From: Pterobdella sp. o SKG-2022
Taxonomy: Eukaryota; Annelida; Clitellata; Hirudinida; Piscicolidae
Assembly: GCA_964035795.1 (NCBI GenBank)
Contig: OZ038323.1
Span: forward strand, 7,177,030 to 7,241,029
Length of the DNA: 64,000 nt
Reading direction: 5' to 3'
A program made the translations under genes and the position numbers. The notes below the pieces were generated by a model that searched no databases, was not told where the DNA came from, and saw nothing but the letters and a program-made list of their open reading frames with translations. This document shows positions 11,910 to 25,480 of this stretch, one piece after another (within the stretch, counting starts at the first letter, position 1; each line of letters opens with the position of its first letter).

Positions 11910-14770
11910 CTAACAGAGTTCTGTTTGGTAGAGCGGTATGTTGCATCGTTCTCCCGTCAACCCTTTGCTGCATAAACCACTAGGGCACCTTCCATTTCTG
12001 CTCCAAGTTTCATGGTGGATTATCATGAAAGATTTTGATGTTACACTAACTTGTTGGTTATAAAATGAGATAAATAAAAATTCATTGTTATGATGATTAT
12101 TCTAGAGTTCTAATGAAACACACAATGAAAGTTAAAGGCTAACTTGATGTTGCATGCAAGATTATTGATACAGTAACATCTAAAAAATTAACTTCATGTT
12201 ATTCAGCACCATTGATATTAATAATATTTAGAAGTAAGATTAGTTGCCTGTTTTGGCATTTCTGGCTGTACAAATAGTAAGTGAAAGGGCACGCTGTATT
12301 GTGATGTTTGAATGTTTAGAAATAACTCATCCTTTAAAATTGATATAACTCTGGGTCCATTTTGAACAAAAGCATCATAATTTTAAACTAGCTTTTTCAT
12401 GTTATTTACCTGAACCAATGTAACGTAAATCAAACAATTTAAACACACAAGTATAGAGAGCGAAGGTGTGTCGTGAAGAACATTTGAAGTCGGCATTCTT
12501 AGGACATGCCTCACACACCTCACTCTCATCTGCAGTCAAAACCGCCGATCTTTTGTCGCTCTCACTTTTGTTCAATGTAAGTTTTAAGCCATCCAACTCT
12601 CCACAAAAACACTCTTCTTCCTTTATTTTGATCGAATTTTATAAGGGTTAAATATTTTTTAATTATTATTGAAGCGTCTCTGCAGCAAATATTGCTTTTA
12701 AACTGTGTGGTAAAAAATATAATTTTAAGGACCACGAGGTTCCTTAAAATACATATATTGTTTTGTATTTACAGAGTGGCATAAAGGCTACGAATAATTT
12801 TTTTGAAATCGATTTTTTGTGAATTATTTTTGAGAAATCGAAAAACTTCGATTTGTGTTTCTTCAAGCCTAACATATTCAACATGAAAACCCTTTTCAAA
12901 GTTTATGTAATTTTACGAAGCTTTTTTTGATTATTAAGTGGAATTTACAATAAGTTTTCTACTACTAATTTTATGATGTGAGTTCCACTCACAGCAACCT
13001 TGTTTAAACTTAAAAATTGACAATCAAAACCGCATCTAATATATCTAAGAAATTATATAAACAGTATTTCACCATTATTGAATCATTAAAGACCAACATT
13101 GGAAAAGTGAAGGAAAGACAATTTTTTCCGCCTGCAAGCATCGACACAGTTGAGAGGGAAAGGTCGGTAAGTGTAAAAGTCTACCCTGGTGAAGTTTATC
13201 CTCTTGAAACAGCCCACATACGATGCCTCTTTGGCGTTCTATTAAGTAGAAAAAGCTGCTAGTGACGTTTATATAATATCATAGTGTTAGGAAATCATCT
13301 TTTAAATTGAGATAATGATGAAGATATATCGTAATAATGTCAATTGCATTATATTCAAGCCTTATCGTAATTATAATGATTGACTGCACCAGAAGACTTG
13401 AAGGCAGATGAGCATTCTGTATATCGTCAGCCTGTAGATCAAAATCCTCCACCTTCAACACTTCACTGCCTTGATGTACAGCGTAGTCGTAGATGTCTGA
13501 GGTCGGTTTGAAATGTGTGTACGTGTGGGAATTTCTTTACGCACGCAAAAAAAAATGAAACATTTCTAAATACATTCACACGCGATATAAGTATTCCCAA
13601 AAAAACATACGAGCTTGAACAAACGCACATTCACACAGACTTCCGTATGTTTGGTTGGTGCAGTGGCACTTGAATTTCTCGTTACTGATCCTCTCACATG
13701 TGCTAGCATGCTGACAACTATGCTCTTTGCATGGGTCTGCGACATTTTAAGCCTACTTTATATATTCTATTGGTATATTTTTATGGTTGAAAATAGGATT
13801 TATAGATGCATAAATTATTTGGATTTTTAGCTTTATACTCGAACCTAGCATATTGCATTGTTTGCCGTAGTAAGGTGGCAGACAGCCCTGCTTATCACAC
13901 TGCCCTGTATTGCGGTCACATATGGGGAATTGGCAGTTACATGTCTTGTTGCATTCATGACCCCATTTTCGCATCTGACACACTTAACATTGTTTCGTTT
14001 GACGATGTGAGTTGATGTTACCATGATCATTTTTAGCTTTTTCATCATTATTTCGAAAATTTTTCTTCAAACTCTAACGCATTTCAATTACACCAATTTA
14101 TAACTAATAAATGAACTTAATGATGAATGCTTTCAAACCACTCATGACTCTAAAAGTGACTCGACGTGTGCCCATCACCAGGCCAAACTCCGTGGCTCCG
14201 TCATCCTCCACCAACCCACATACTTGGGGAAGCAGTTTTTTCGCTGTAAAAACATCAATCCAGTCGCATATACAGATACAACCAGTGGCTTGATTGGTTT
14301 GATTAGTTTATACAGTTTAGTCTAATAATTATTGAAGCAATTAGTTAGCACCAACCTGAAGCAATTCCAACCAGGGTGCGATCATGGGAACAATGGTCAA
14401 CGAACTTGATCTTGCAATCTATGGCACATAAACTGCGTGTGTAAAAATGATCGGCTATAATGGAAGGTCCGTAATCAAGTCGTTGCTGAGTTAAATAACA
14501 TCCAAAAAACTCTGGTTTTTTCCAATCATTTTTTGCCTCATCGAGTGCTTGTTTTTTGAATTCTTCACTTTGTCCTGTCATTAATCAACTACGGTTTTCA
14601 ACATACATTGATAAATTGTATGAATTATAAAAACTACTTTGCATGCTACGTTCAGACCAAATACTCAAAGGACTCCAATCAGAATCAACAATAGGATTGA
14701 TATAATAATCAAATGATTTCACACATACAAGATAAATAAAAATGTAGTAACAAGCTGCCATGGATTCCAT
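11910..14770 (-). CDS. Secreted WSC/EGF-domain protein, with an in-frame TGA near its N-terminus
   Basis: Minus-strand exons in order: 14356-14770, 14179-14243, 13845-13974 (its 5' edge may be about 13984), 13629-13736, 13390-13496, 13094-13226, 12410-12529 and 11910-11997 (stop TAG). The start segment MESMAACYYIFIYLVCV looks like a signal peptide. A single TGA at 14585-14587 interrupts this exon, and the same frame continues at once. Then come a WSC-like half domain (FFGCY...LCAIDCK), a laminin/MEGF-type EGF (KWGHECNKTCNCQFPICD), a classic EGF (DPCKEHSCQHASTC), a linker, a second WSC (YVGCFKRINF...VDACRRKK, then CEACPKNADFKCSS) and a terminal EGF (GRCPSGLCSKGLTGERC). WSC domains bind carbohydrate. 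Most internal phases match, but the last junction does not, so one small exon may be missing between 11998 and 12409. The exact orthologue is unknown to me. Confidence 0.72.
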
Positions 14771-14821
14771 ATTTAACAAACATTTAAAATAGCACAATTT
14801 GGTTGCTAGCGTTTTTACCAA

Positions 14822-15376
14822 AAATATTTTAATATTTTATTAAATAATTTTTAAAATTTTTTGTTAAATAATATTTTATTACGAAGAGCTATAAAAACTT
14901 AAAATTAAAAAAAAATTAAGACAAATCATAAAAGTTCAAAAATCTATTTAAATAAAATAAAAGTAAAGATTTTTTGTTAATAATAATAGTTATAATTTAA
15001 AAAAAAAACAAGTCGCTATCACAACTAATTGTTTTCAAAACACGGCCAATAGAGTTCCTATTAAAGAAAACCTTGCAGAAATTATTTGTATATTAAGTAA
15101 AAATTTGAATTATTTATTCAAATTAAATTTCACTTTAAATTATTCACTTAGCATGTTGTATAAATTGAGTTTTGATTTAATTTCATAGGATAATTATATA
15201 GCCATTTTAAAACTTCATTCAGTCCATAAATATGTCAAACAAAAAACACTTTTCTTCTACCGGGACTCTTGTCAATGGAACTGGAGCTAGTCAATTTTAT
15301 TCAAAAGTTATAATTTTACTTTATTTCTAATTTTATTTTTAGTCCAAATTCTGACTCCATTTGATAATGAAATTTC
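14822..15376. other. Intergenic region between the WSC/EGF gene and the RhoGAP gene
   Basis: AT-rich spacer between two genes transcribed away from each other. It includes an ATG at 15232 opening a 25-codon frame (to 15306) that could be an alternative first exon of the RhoGAP gene. Spliced to an acceptor at 15384-15385, it would stay in phase. Confidence 0.5.
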
Positions 15377-18300
15377 ATGAAACAGAATAAAATGATTGAA
15401 GTTACTTCTTCACAACTTGGTAATAGGAAAAAAAAAAATCTTCAAGAAAACTCTAAAAAAGTCAAAAAAAAATTTGAGTCAATCCACTTCCATTATGACT
15501 CAGTCACTATCAATGAGCTAAAAGTACCTTTATTTTTAATAAATACTCAGTTGATTGTAATTTTCAACAATAAGTTAAATCTTTCATTTCCCAAAGTTGT
15601 CAGTCATCTGTGATGAATTCACAAAAGGAAATTTTGATAAAACTCTCACATCAAGCACATCCCTGGATTTCTCAGCAGACATGAATTTTTTTTTGTTGGT
15701 TCTTTGTGGCAACCATGGGTGGACAATCATGCGAAGCTTAGAAAGTCTTGTAGCCATTGACAATCTTCTTCATAAATGTATCTTTGATAGATCTGTTTCC
15801 CACCTCCTTCCTCTCACATCATTCTTGAATTGTGATACAACTGTAAGACTATGTTTTATCTTAGATGGTTCAAAGAATTTTATAAAAATTAGAATTCAGT
15901 AAATTTAACAAGTTACAATACCTTTATATGTGTGAGCATACCATATCTTCACTTATAATATCTTAAACTCCACCACCTCCAAACATATTCCGTAATAATA
16001 TTTTATAATTTCATCCTAAACTCTATCATTTTATATTCTGTAATTATGCTTCTCAGTAGCATACCTTAGCACCACACATACATTTTTATTAACACAATAG
16101 TATCAATAAGCTAAGCCAAATGCTGTCAATTCCAGTTACTGAACATACACAGCAGTGTAATTTAATATAGTTAATTAGTTAACAATTCTCTGCAGACATT
16201 GTTTGCTCAAGTGAAGACTTACATGCAAGAACTGACCCTTTTTCTCTCGCTCGATAATGTCAACCTCATCACTTGTGTTCCTGTGCTTGACTGGCTTGAG
16301 GTTTGCTTATTGGGTGTGTAGTTGAACCATGTTTTTGTGTGTGTTAACTCAGGTTTAGCTGAAAAAATAAAAAAATTTTTAATTACTTTTTTGTATTATT
16401 ATTGTTATTATAAATATTTTTAATTTTTCAATCTAGTAAATTGTATTTATTCAATGTTTTTCTTCACACTCACACAGTTGGATTGCAAGGGTCGTAGATA
16501 CACATCGGTGAACAGGGCATCAAGTGTCAACATACCAGCCTCATTCGCTGTGCAAGCCATCAAGTCATACTGCGCTTCAGAACCTGATGAGCTTTCCTTC
16601 GAGGTTCTTATTATTATAATAAAATAAATTTATAACAACATTATGAAATTCATGTTATTATTATGTTATATGTTGTTTGGTTGTCACAGGTACTGTACCA
16701 TTGTTGTTAATATATTATAAGACTTAACATACCCTACTGGAGAACGCATCATTAAATATAACCTTTCTGTAGTTGATGTGCTTGCGTGTTATCCAGCCAT
16801 CAACTTTAATTACATCCACAATTCAATCAACAATATGCCTTTTAATATAATTAACCTCATAAATATCATTAGTCAACTGAAATGCTTTCTTTATAAGCTA
16901 CGTTATAAGTAATGTCAATAATATAAGCCAATTGTTGCCAACCCACTTTAATGGGACATGTACAGCAGTATAATCTAATATTATTAAATGTGATTTTACT
17001 TTGAGGCTTTGTGAGTGTCTTCACTAACGTACTGTTTGAATGCACTATATTAATTTTTCTTGTTTACTACCATGGTAACTTTATCACATGCATAAGGCTG
17101 TGTGTAGTGTTAATAGTCTTCATATTGCTGTATGTGATTTGTTTTTTTTTTATCTTTTGATCTTGGGCTTTTGTAATACCAGCTAAATATGTGAGTATAA
17201 ATAATAGCTGAAAAATATAAGGATAAATTTTGAAAATTATTGGGGATTATAATAATAAAAACAATATTTTTATTATTTTTTCATTTAAATTCATTATTAT
17301 TTTTTGTATTATATTATTATTTTTTTTTTGACTTTTGTTAATTATTACGTTGACGCAGGTAGGAGAGTTAATTTCAGTGATTGATAAGGCTAATCCAGGA
17401 GAATCTGATTGGTGGAGAGGAAAGAAGGATTGTAAGGTGGGTGGAGCTTAAATCTATAAATAACATGATGAATATAAATAGGGGTTTAATTTCCGAAAAC
17501 AACTTGCAAAATAAAATTGGCATGAAAATATTGATACAAGTAATATATTTATAAATACGAATTAAATGTAATAAATTAATGCTAATATTATTACTTCTAA
17601 TACTTCATTACTACTAAAAATAATAACAATAACAACAATACAATTATCAACTGTTATTAATATAACAAAATCATACCCTAGTCATGAACCTACCAACTGC
17701 AACTCGCCACTACAGGTGGGCTACTTCCCTAGCGAGTATGTGGAGGTGATAGGAAACAAGAACATCTTCACACACAAGCCACAACATCACAACTCGAAGC
17801 CGGGTTTGGATTGGTTCATGTTTACAGTATAATTATGTTTGAGTTTGTAAATAAGCGTCGGCCCTTATAGCTCAGCTGGTAAAGCATTAGACTAATTATT
17901 TAAAGTTACCGGTTTCGATCCCGTGTGAGTCGAAAATTAGCGCTTGTTTCACAGTATGTTTTCGCTACATTAAATTCAGAGCAAACGCTTTGATCTATAA
18001 GGAAAAGCGCTTTATAAATACCGCATGACAAAACATTTCAATGGCATTAACTTATGTATTCTATGTATTTATAGCATATGAATTGTTTGTCTTTATTGTC
18101 TTTTTTAGTGTTTTTTAAAAATAATTACAAATTAATTATTTAAAAATTGATATTTCTTATGATATCAATTATTTAGGTTATTTTTGTTCGTAGTGATATT
18201 TCGTTTATGATACTATTCAATAATCGTCATTGTTTATAGATAGATACGAAGATTTTCACTTCGGTTAAATCCGCAATATATGAGAGTGGCCAGGGTTGTG

Positions 18301-20448
18301 ATAATAATAATAGTCATTATTAGTATTGCTATTATTATACTATTTATCATATTAATAATTATCATTTTCATTTTTACCATCGATGGATACTTTAAATAAT
18401 TAATATTATCTCTTACTATCCATTCACATCGTCTTTTCCAAGAAATAGCTTGCCAGCCATAGTTAAATGAAAATTTTATTATGAGTAGTACAGCTTTTTG
18501 TAAAATGCTTACAGATTATGACTAAAGTATGGCTTCAGTAATATGATGAGGTCAAATACTAGGATCTATAAGTTTATCAGCTATTGATACAGCTTGAAAA
18601 GATTCAATATAGTATAATTTAAATGAATTTTTATTATAGCATGAAACCTTGTATTATCGGAATATTATCAGAAACCGCATATAGCACGAACCTTCATATT
18701 CAATGCAACCACAACTTCAACAGTGTTGAATAAGAAGGGAAAGTTTGCCGCTCTGCTGCTATCCTTTCTGACCTCACGTCCCAATAGGTTTGTGAGGGTG
18801 TGTTTTTGCTTGTGTACTAGCATGGGTTTTACAGCATAAAACAAGATTATTAAGAATAAAATAGGAATTTTTATAGTATTAATAAAACATGAATATTCAT
18901 TGAAATCATTTTTTGAGTTACGTGAAGTTTAGCTTTTTCAAAAGGCTTATTGAAGAAATAAAGCTAAAATTTTTAAGAGATTCATACTTGCCAAAAATCA
19001 GATCTTAATTTTAGAATGAAAATGTTTTTATAAATTAAAATTTTTCAAATAAAAAATATTAGTTATAATAAAAACAACTAAAAGTTCACCTTTTTCCTTT
19101 CTTTTGTTTTCTCTTTTCTTCATCTTAACTTTACCTTTTTTCTTTATTCCACTTTTGCCTTTTTATTTTTTTTGTTACTATTTCTTCTTCTCCTCCTCCT
19201 TCTCATTCTCCTTCTCCTCTTCTTCCTTCTCCCTTTTTTCTTTCTCACAGACAGGAGCTAAGAAGAGACGGCATCGTAAAGGAGAGGTTGTTCGGATGTG
19301 ATCTGGCTGAGCATCTCTGCTTCTCTTCTCTCCAGGGTGCTATATTATTATTATCACTATCATTATTAATATTGTTATCATTTTCGTTTTTTTAAATTTT
19401 CATTACTAATATTATTTTTATTTTTATCGTTGCCATCATTATATTATTTTTACTGTTCTTATGAAAATTATTATACTGTTTATTTTTTTTCAAGATTTTG
19501 TCATTATTTATAATGAGGTTATTTTTTTAATAATTTTTTATATTTATTTATTATTATTATCATTATTAATGTCGTTTTTAATTGTCAGCTGAGTTCCTTA
19601 TTCAGCTATTTCTATTATAAGTATACACCACTCTTACTTGCCAAAACAAATATATTCATATTTTAAATTCATTATTGGTTTATTATTATAGTTTAAAGAA
19701 ATTCATTGAGAATAATAATAACAGTAATTTTCAAAATAAATTGTTTAATATTTTATCATTATTATGACAATCTTTATCTCTAACTCTTCAAAAATTAAGT
19801 TAATCATTGAAACTCGAAAAATAAAAATATAAGAAAAAAATTTTTTATTTTTTTCTTATTATTGTTTCAATAGTTATATTGATAGTAAAGCTAATAATCT
19901 GATATTTTTGTTTGATGGGTTTTATCTAGATAACTACCTCTTTTGAATTAAATTTTATCCCAGTATTCTACTAGGATATTTAACTTTGAGAAGCTAGTGA
20001 TTTCAAAATAAATTGTATTTAATTAATAATTGAAAATTTCTAAGGGAGAACCCTCAATTTGATTCATGTTATATACCATAATGTATTATAAACCAAAACT
20101 AACTTTATCTTTTTATAGCAACACTTCAGCACCAAAATGCCACTAAATATAAAGAAAAATTATTCATAGTTAATTTACGTATATTTTTCATCATCGTCGT
20201 TGTCAATCTAGAAACTATTCAATATATGGACTGAAAAATTTAATAATAAGTATAATGAATCTCAGTGCCGACAATAGTGACCAAATGTATAGAGTTCATA
20301 GAGGAGAAGGTGGTGATAGATGGGGTTTACAGACTCTCCGCTCTCGCCTCTAACTTGCAGAAACTCAGGTTTGTTCACGTCCTTCACGCGCGTGAAATTG
20401 TATGTGTACAAAACAAGGTGCACACACAAAAAAAAAAACACTAACACA

Positions 20449-20508
<60 letters not shown>

Positions 20509-23500
20509 TACACACACACACACACAGGTACGACTTCGACACAGACAACCAGGCAGACATACAGATAGGCAACAGCACAAGTGACCTGCACTCGGTACCA
20601 TGTCTGCTCAAAATGTACTTCAGAGAACTGCCCAATCCTCTTCTCACCAACCAACTCTCTCCACGATTCCTCGTTCGATACTTCTATTAATTTATCTGCC
20701 TACCTGTTTTCTACATCGTTTAAGTTGTGTTTCTAAGAAGTGTTTTATGGTTTCCTGCATTGTTTTATCGTTGGAGTGATTAGCTATAATTTTACATGGG
20801 TATATACAGGTGTTTATACATATACTCGAATACATACAGGAAGCATGCAACATAGAGGACGAAACATCTAGACTGCACTGTTTCCGGAGAATCATCTCTT
20901 TCCTTCCGCCCCCTCACTTCCGGTTAGTTTATGGCTTTTAAAATCTGTTAATATTCATGAGCTTAAAACTTTCAAGTCATTATCATAGTCTTTTTAAAAT
21001 TTTTGGTATAACAAAAAATTTTTATAGATATTTTATCTTTTTTATTGGAATTTTTTTGATTTTTTAAATCTTCAAAATGAAGAAATTTCAAAAAAATCAT
21101 TGTTAGAAAAAAGCTGAAATTTTCGTCCATCAAATGGTCTGAAACTCAACAGCATATCCACTCAAACACACTTTTTTTGATCTCACAACACACCACAGCA
21201 CTGCCAAAGCATTGTTCGAACACCTACAGCGCATGTCCAACCACGATGACGTCACCAACATGGATTCCCACAACCTTTCCATCGTATGGGCACCCAACCT
21301 CATCCCACAATTGTGAGTACGCCATGTTGTTTTGGTATCAGTATCGTTTTAATATTTGGGGATTTAATCTAATTTAGTGTTTAAATTATTTTGTTCATGC
21401 TAAATGAATGAAAGTTTTACTGCAACCGATACTCTATTCAAACAAATAAACACACACAAAGCCTGCAGACGACAACTTCAAAGACATCTGGCACGATTTG
21501 GAAGATAGCAAGCTCACATGCCCTTCTCATACAGCATCTCATCCTCCACGCCTCCTCCCTCTTCTCTCATTCCGAAGGTCAGGCGGTGGTTGGTTTCTGT
21601 CGTTGACTTGTTGGTTTTATTTTTATTCCTTTTTGGTTTCATTTATTTTTTTGTTTCATTTTTTAATTATATCGGTTCATCCTCTGTTGAAGAAAACGGA
21701 CTCTAAACTGAATGATGATAATGATTTTTTTAATTATACGATAGATTTTACAAAAAATCTCATAAGGTCAATGATAATTTATGCAGATTCCCTGTTGAGA
21801 CCCATCCGACCCAAGTCCATCAAGCCCATTCACAAGCATTCGAACCAATCTTCCAAACTCATTTCATTGAAGGAGGCACAGCAGTTGTACGGTGGAAAAG
21901 GAGTTTTAGAAGGGAAGAAAAAGGAGGAGGGAGAGGATGAGTATTTTAAGAAGTTATCCCAGGTGCACAGTGTGCTCCAGCTGCCCAACAAGTTAGTGAA
22001 GTGTTGTTGTCATCAACGACTGGCTGTTTTGATGAGATTATAATTGCAATTGAAGTTTGCTGAAAGATATCGAATAGAATTTAATTTTGATGTTTTAACA
22101 GAGGAGAAAAGAAAAGCAGGAAAACGGAAACCCTAGGAATGGTGAAAGATTTCAAAAGTTTCCAAGACTTATCTGTGTTGCAACACAAGCCACCAAGACC
22201 ACTTTGTCGATCATTCGATGACGAGCCGAGTGATGATGAGGAAGACGAAGATGAAATCAACAAAAAGAAATTGCAGAACAAAAAGAACGTGAATAGAAGC
22301 GGAGGGTGGTTAAAGTATGGGGCTGATGAAACTGGAGAAGACAAACGTTTTAGTGCCAAAATCAAAGTTTCAGACGTCGCTGCAGACAAAATAACCTCAA
22401 AAGCAAACCTCAACGACATGGAGGAAATGAAGAGAAACCGATTCTTCAACAATATCAAAGCTTTCCTCTACAAGCCAACACAATCCTTCGACTTAGGTCT
22501 GTCCTCCAAGTTCCACCTCCAAACTTCCGACTCTCCCAGAGAGTTCTTCCATTCAATCCACCCCACAGCTTCAGACAAGTTGTTCATTTGTATTATTATG
22601 TTTCATTATATTTTGTCATTTCGTGTTTCAACTTAAAACTAGTACGTTCCAACGCTTGTTATTATGTGTTAATAATTTTTAAAAAATTAACAGTGAGAGA
22701 AAGAGCGTCACGGGGCAAAAGGAGACATTTGTGAGGCCTTACAATAACAACACCAATAACAATGAAAACACCAACAACAACAACACCAATATCAACTCCA
22801 CAACACACCAACCCCACTATCACATCTTCAAAGATGATGGTCTTAACAATGATGATGATGGCGAATTCACAAAAAATAATAATAGTGATTTAGATGATGA
22901 TGCTTTTATGCCTGTATTATTGACCACCAACAAATCACTCCCACCCCCTCTGCCTCCCAAACCTCGAAATAGCTTGATAACCTCTGATGCAGCCTCCAGC
23001 CCTCTTTTGGATACATCAGGGGCGAATGATGATAAACCCTATATAAGCCCAAGAATGGGTGAATCTTTAAGCATTCACAAATCTGAAGAAGATATATATC
23101 AGAACACTTTCAAACTGAAAAACAATGATGGCGTATTGAAGAACCCGTTAGTGGTGAAGAGAAGAAAGAATTTCATGACGGACCAATCTCAATGGAGCAA
23201 AAACGACATAATGGAAGAGCTCTTGAACTGGAGAAAAGCATTTGATAGAAGAACCATCACACCATCAACTGAAGAACAACAGCTGAGCCAACAACTGACC
23301 ACTTTTGGAAAAGCTACCGCCAAAACAGCACCAAAGTTGAAAAGTGACCTCGATGATAATAAAAAAACCATCATTAATGAAACGAAACCTTCGCGTGATC
23401 TAAAAAGTGTTGCGCAGCATGAAAAACTCATCAACATGCAACAAAAAATAAACCTCTTCAACAAGTTCAACATCACCAACATCCCCAACAGCGCCTCTGC

Positions 23501-24095
23501 CGTGCAACCCTTCAACCCTTCTGCCAACTTTAGAGGCACTTTCAACGTCAATATTAATGATAATAATGATAATTTCGATGAGAATATATATTATAATAGT
23601 ATTGACAACATGACCAAATCAAGCACAATGAGTGTTATGAAAAATTGCGACCCTGATATGCCACAAAGTGAAAGAATGTATTTTTCTTGTACCTACAATA
23701 CTCCAAAACCTGCTGATACTGCCACAAAACAACAATACTCGACATTAAATAAATCTCTAAACCTCCTACACACCGAGCCAAAGCTTTTGCCAAAACCCCA
23801 AATCAAAACAGATTCCACCATTGCCCCACAAAACGTTACCCGCCCACCAAAAGTTCCACCAAAAAAACCTTCAACCAAGGATAGTTCTTTCCGTAATACA
23901 CTTCTCGCGCAATCTTCCACACAGCCGTCTCTCCCGAATGAAGATCTGAATTCTGAAGACAACCCACAACATATTAAACGTAGCCACTCCCTACACAACA
24001 ACAAATCCACAACATATGTAACACTCATTGATATAAACCCCGCCCAGTCTTCCCCTACCGACCAATTCCAATCAAGTACCCTAATTATTCTCTAA
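15377..24095 (+). CDS. PX-SH3-RhoGAP protein of the ARHGAP32/33 (CdGAPr) type
   Basis: A GTPase-activating protein for Rho/Rac/Cdc42. Sixteen exons: 15377-15523, 15597-15842, 16196-16300, 16478-16603, 17359-17436, 17716-17803, 18724-18787, 19251-19336, 20266-20368, 20528-20672, 20840-20922, 21199-21312, 21462-21577, 21787-21991, 22102-22578 and 22694-24095, totalling 1194 codons plus stop. The PX domain includes HKCIFDRSVSHLLPL, the SH3 domain DELSFE...DWWRGKK...VGYFPSEYVEVI. The RhoGAP domain runs from LRRDGIVKERLFGCDLAEHL through IDGVYRLS (arginine finger near residue 336), YFRELPNPLLT and LSIVWAPNL. The tail of over 500 residues is Asn/Ser-rich with SH3-binding motifs PPPLPPKP and RPPKVPPKKP. 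Domain order and spacing match ARHGAP32/33. The start is uncertain: an alternative first exon at 15232-15306 is possible. Confidence 0.9.
16101..16180 (+). repeat. Short dispersed repeat, copy 1
   Basis: This intronic segment aligns by eye with 16914-16990 and, more weakly, 44747-44805. Shared features are ATCAATAA-(N)n-AAGCCAA, TG-(T/C)-CAA, and CATG-like bases before AGCAGT(A/G)TAAT. It ends about 15 bases before the exon at 16196. No coding capacity is seen. Confidence 0.5.
16914..16990 (+). repeat. Short dispersed repeat, copy 2
   Basis: In the intron between exons 16478-16603 and 17359-17436. It has TTGTTGCCAACCCAC and then CATGTACAGCAGTATAATC, the clearest version of the family also seen at 16101-16180 and 44747-44805. 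All three copies share orientation. Confidence 0.5.
17857..18020 (+). mobile_element. tRNA-derived SINE, copy 1
   Basis: Starts GTCGGCCCTTATAGCTCAGC. A polymerase III A box (TAGCTCAGCTGG) is at 17868-17879 and a B-box-like GGTTTCGATCC at 17911-17921. It aligns with the copy at 28795-28965 over the tRNA-like head. Beyond the head it continues about 100 bases to a tail AAAAGCGCTTTATAAATACC. The head is decayed (one extra T in the B box, loss of acceptor pairing), so it is an old insertion rather than a tRNA gene. It lies in a RhoGAP-gene intron. Confidence 0.75.
20449..20527 (+). repeat. (CA)n microsatellite abutting a splice acceptor
   Basis: An almost pure CA run of about 80 bases ends in the acceptor AG used by the RhoGAP-domain exon that begins at 20528. 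The final CAG of the run is the splice site itself, so no ordinary pyrimidine tract separates them. Confidence 0.9.
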
Positions 24096-25297
24096 AGGAT
24101 GTATTTATTAGTTGAAATGTTTTTATTTGAATAGATATTGAATTTTTATTCACAATCTTGTGCCTTTTTTGTTGGATTTTAAATCTATACACATTTATAA
24201 TGTAGAATTTTATAGCATGAATCTAAAGTTAATTCTTAACATCTGTTATAATTTTGCAGTGTAAAAGTTTATCCACCGAGCCTTATTGTTTGCCTTTTAA
24301 CTCATGCTTACATGGTGTCACCATGATTGCAATGTATATTAAACAACACTGAAACTTAATGAAAACTGTTGAAAGCTTTCCGTGCTACTAACACACGTTT
24401 CAATGTGAAATATTCATGCCTTAAGTCAGAAAAGCTTTTTATAGTTTTCAATGAATTCAAGTCTTGTTTCAATAGATTTCGTTTCAGCATAATGAAAATC
24501 CATCAAAATTTGAATAACTGATCTGATATCATGCTTCATAACGTTGTTAAACTGAATGCCATATTTTAGAATTTCACAATAGCTTCTTAATCTTATTGTT
24601 TGGTGTTTAGCACAAAATGACCGGAATACATAACATTTAATCAGGCCGTCTAATATGATTGGCTGATTGAAATTTATATTTATCCAATGATATTTGTACT
24701 TTGATACTGATTCATATAAAAAATATTTAAAAATTAGCTTTTAACCTTTAGCATTTTCGTATGAGATTACTTGTTTTTGGTGTAAATTTTATAAAATTTG
24801 TCTTTAGGATTGAATTTTTTAAATTTTCATTATTTAAAAAAATTATTTAATTTTATTAATTACGCTCGATATTTAAAAATAAAACCTTTAAATTTTTCAA
24901 ACATTTAGAAAAATTGCAGCAAAACATACATGAAAAGGAATCGATTTAACCTTCCAGGGTAAAATTTTTCAAAAAATAACCTTGAAAATTCAACCTATTT
25001 ATGTCTACATACTAAACTAAAACAATAACTTTCAATAATTATATTCAAATAACGTCTTTAATAATTGAAATAAAGCAATAATTGAGACAACATAACGTTT
25101 TATGACTGAAGCATGTGCTTGAAGGACTGGTGGCAGACTGCCGGTCAAAGTTTCTTTGTAGTAGAGGATAGCTATAGCCAGTCCTATTAACAAGATCCTA
25201 TGGCTTCTCAAAAACTTGATCTATAGTACCTAGAAAAGAGATTCAAAAATGAGTTATTTATTAAACGGTTCAATAAACGTTAGGTATAGAAAATTAT

Positions 25298-25480
25298 AAA
25301 TTAATAATAATAATGAATTACTTATATAGCGCCTCTTACGCATCGTTTAAAGGCGCTCTGCTATGAACTCTTTGAAGTAGGTTTTTAGGCTTTTAAGAAA
25401 AATAGGATAGGAAGAAGAGAGTTCTAAAAAAGTGGACCAGAAAAGGAAAAAGCAGTTTAACTGGTTTATTAGTTGAGAGT
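25298..25480 (-). mobile_element. Decayed LINE 3' end
   Basis: Read on the minus strand this has a decayed counterpart of the codons for PHLWNSLP in the LINE at 34600-37690 (here an ACTTTTTTAGAACTCTCTTC stretch). It then runs through GGCGCTATATAAGTAATT into an ATT-rich microsatellite tail. The layout (C-terminal remnant, GCGC-TATA word, trinucleotide tail) matches the 3' end of that larger element. Confidence 0.5.

Noticed and set aside
17857..17930. Functional tRNA gene
   Set aside because: Acceptor pairing is lost, the B box has an insertion, and a SINE-like body and tail follow; better read as a retroposed copy.
20262..20654. Several frames rich in Cys-Val or Thr-His
   Set aside because: Translations of the CA/GT repeat; the true exons here are on the plus strand at 20266-20368 and 20528-20672.
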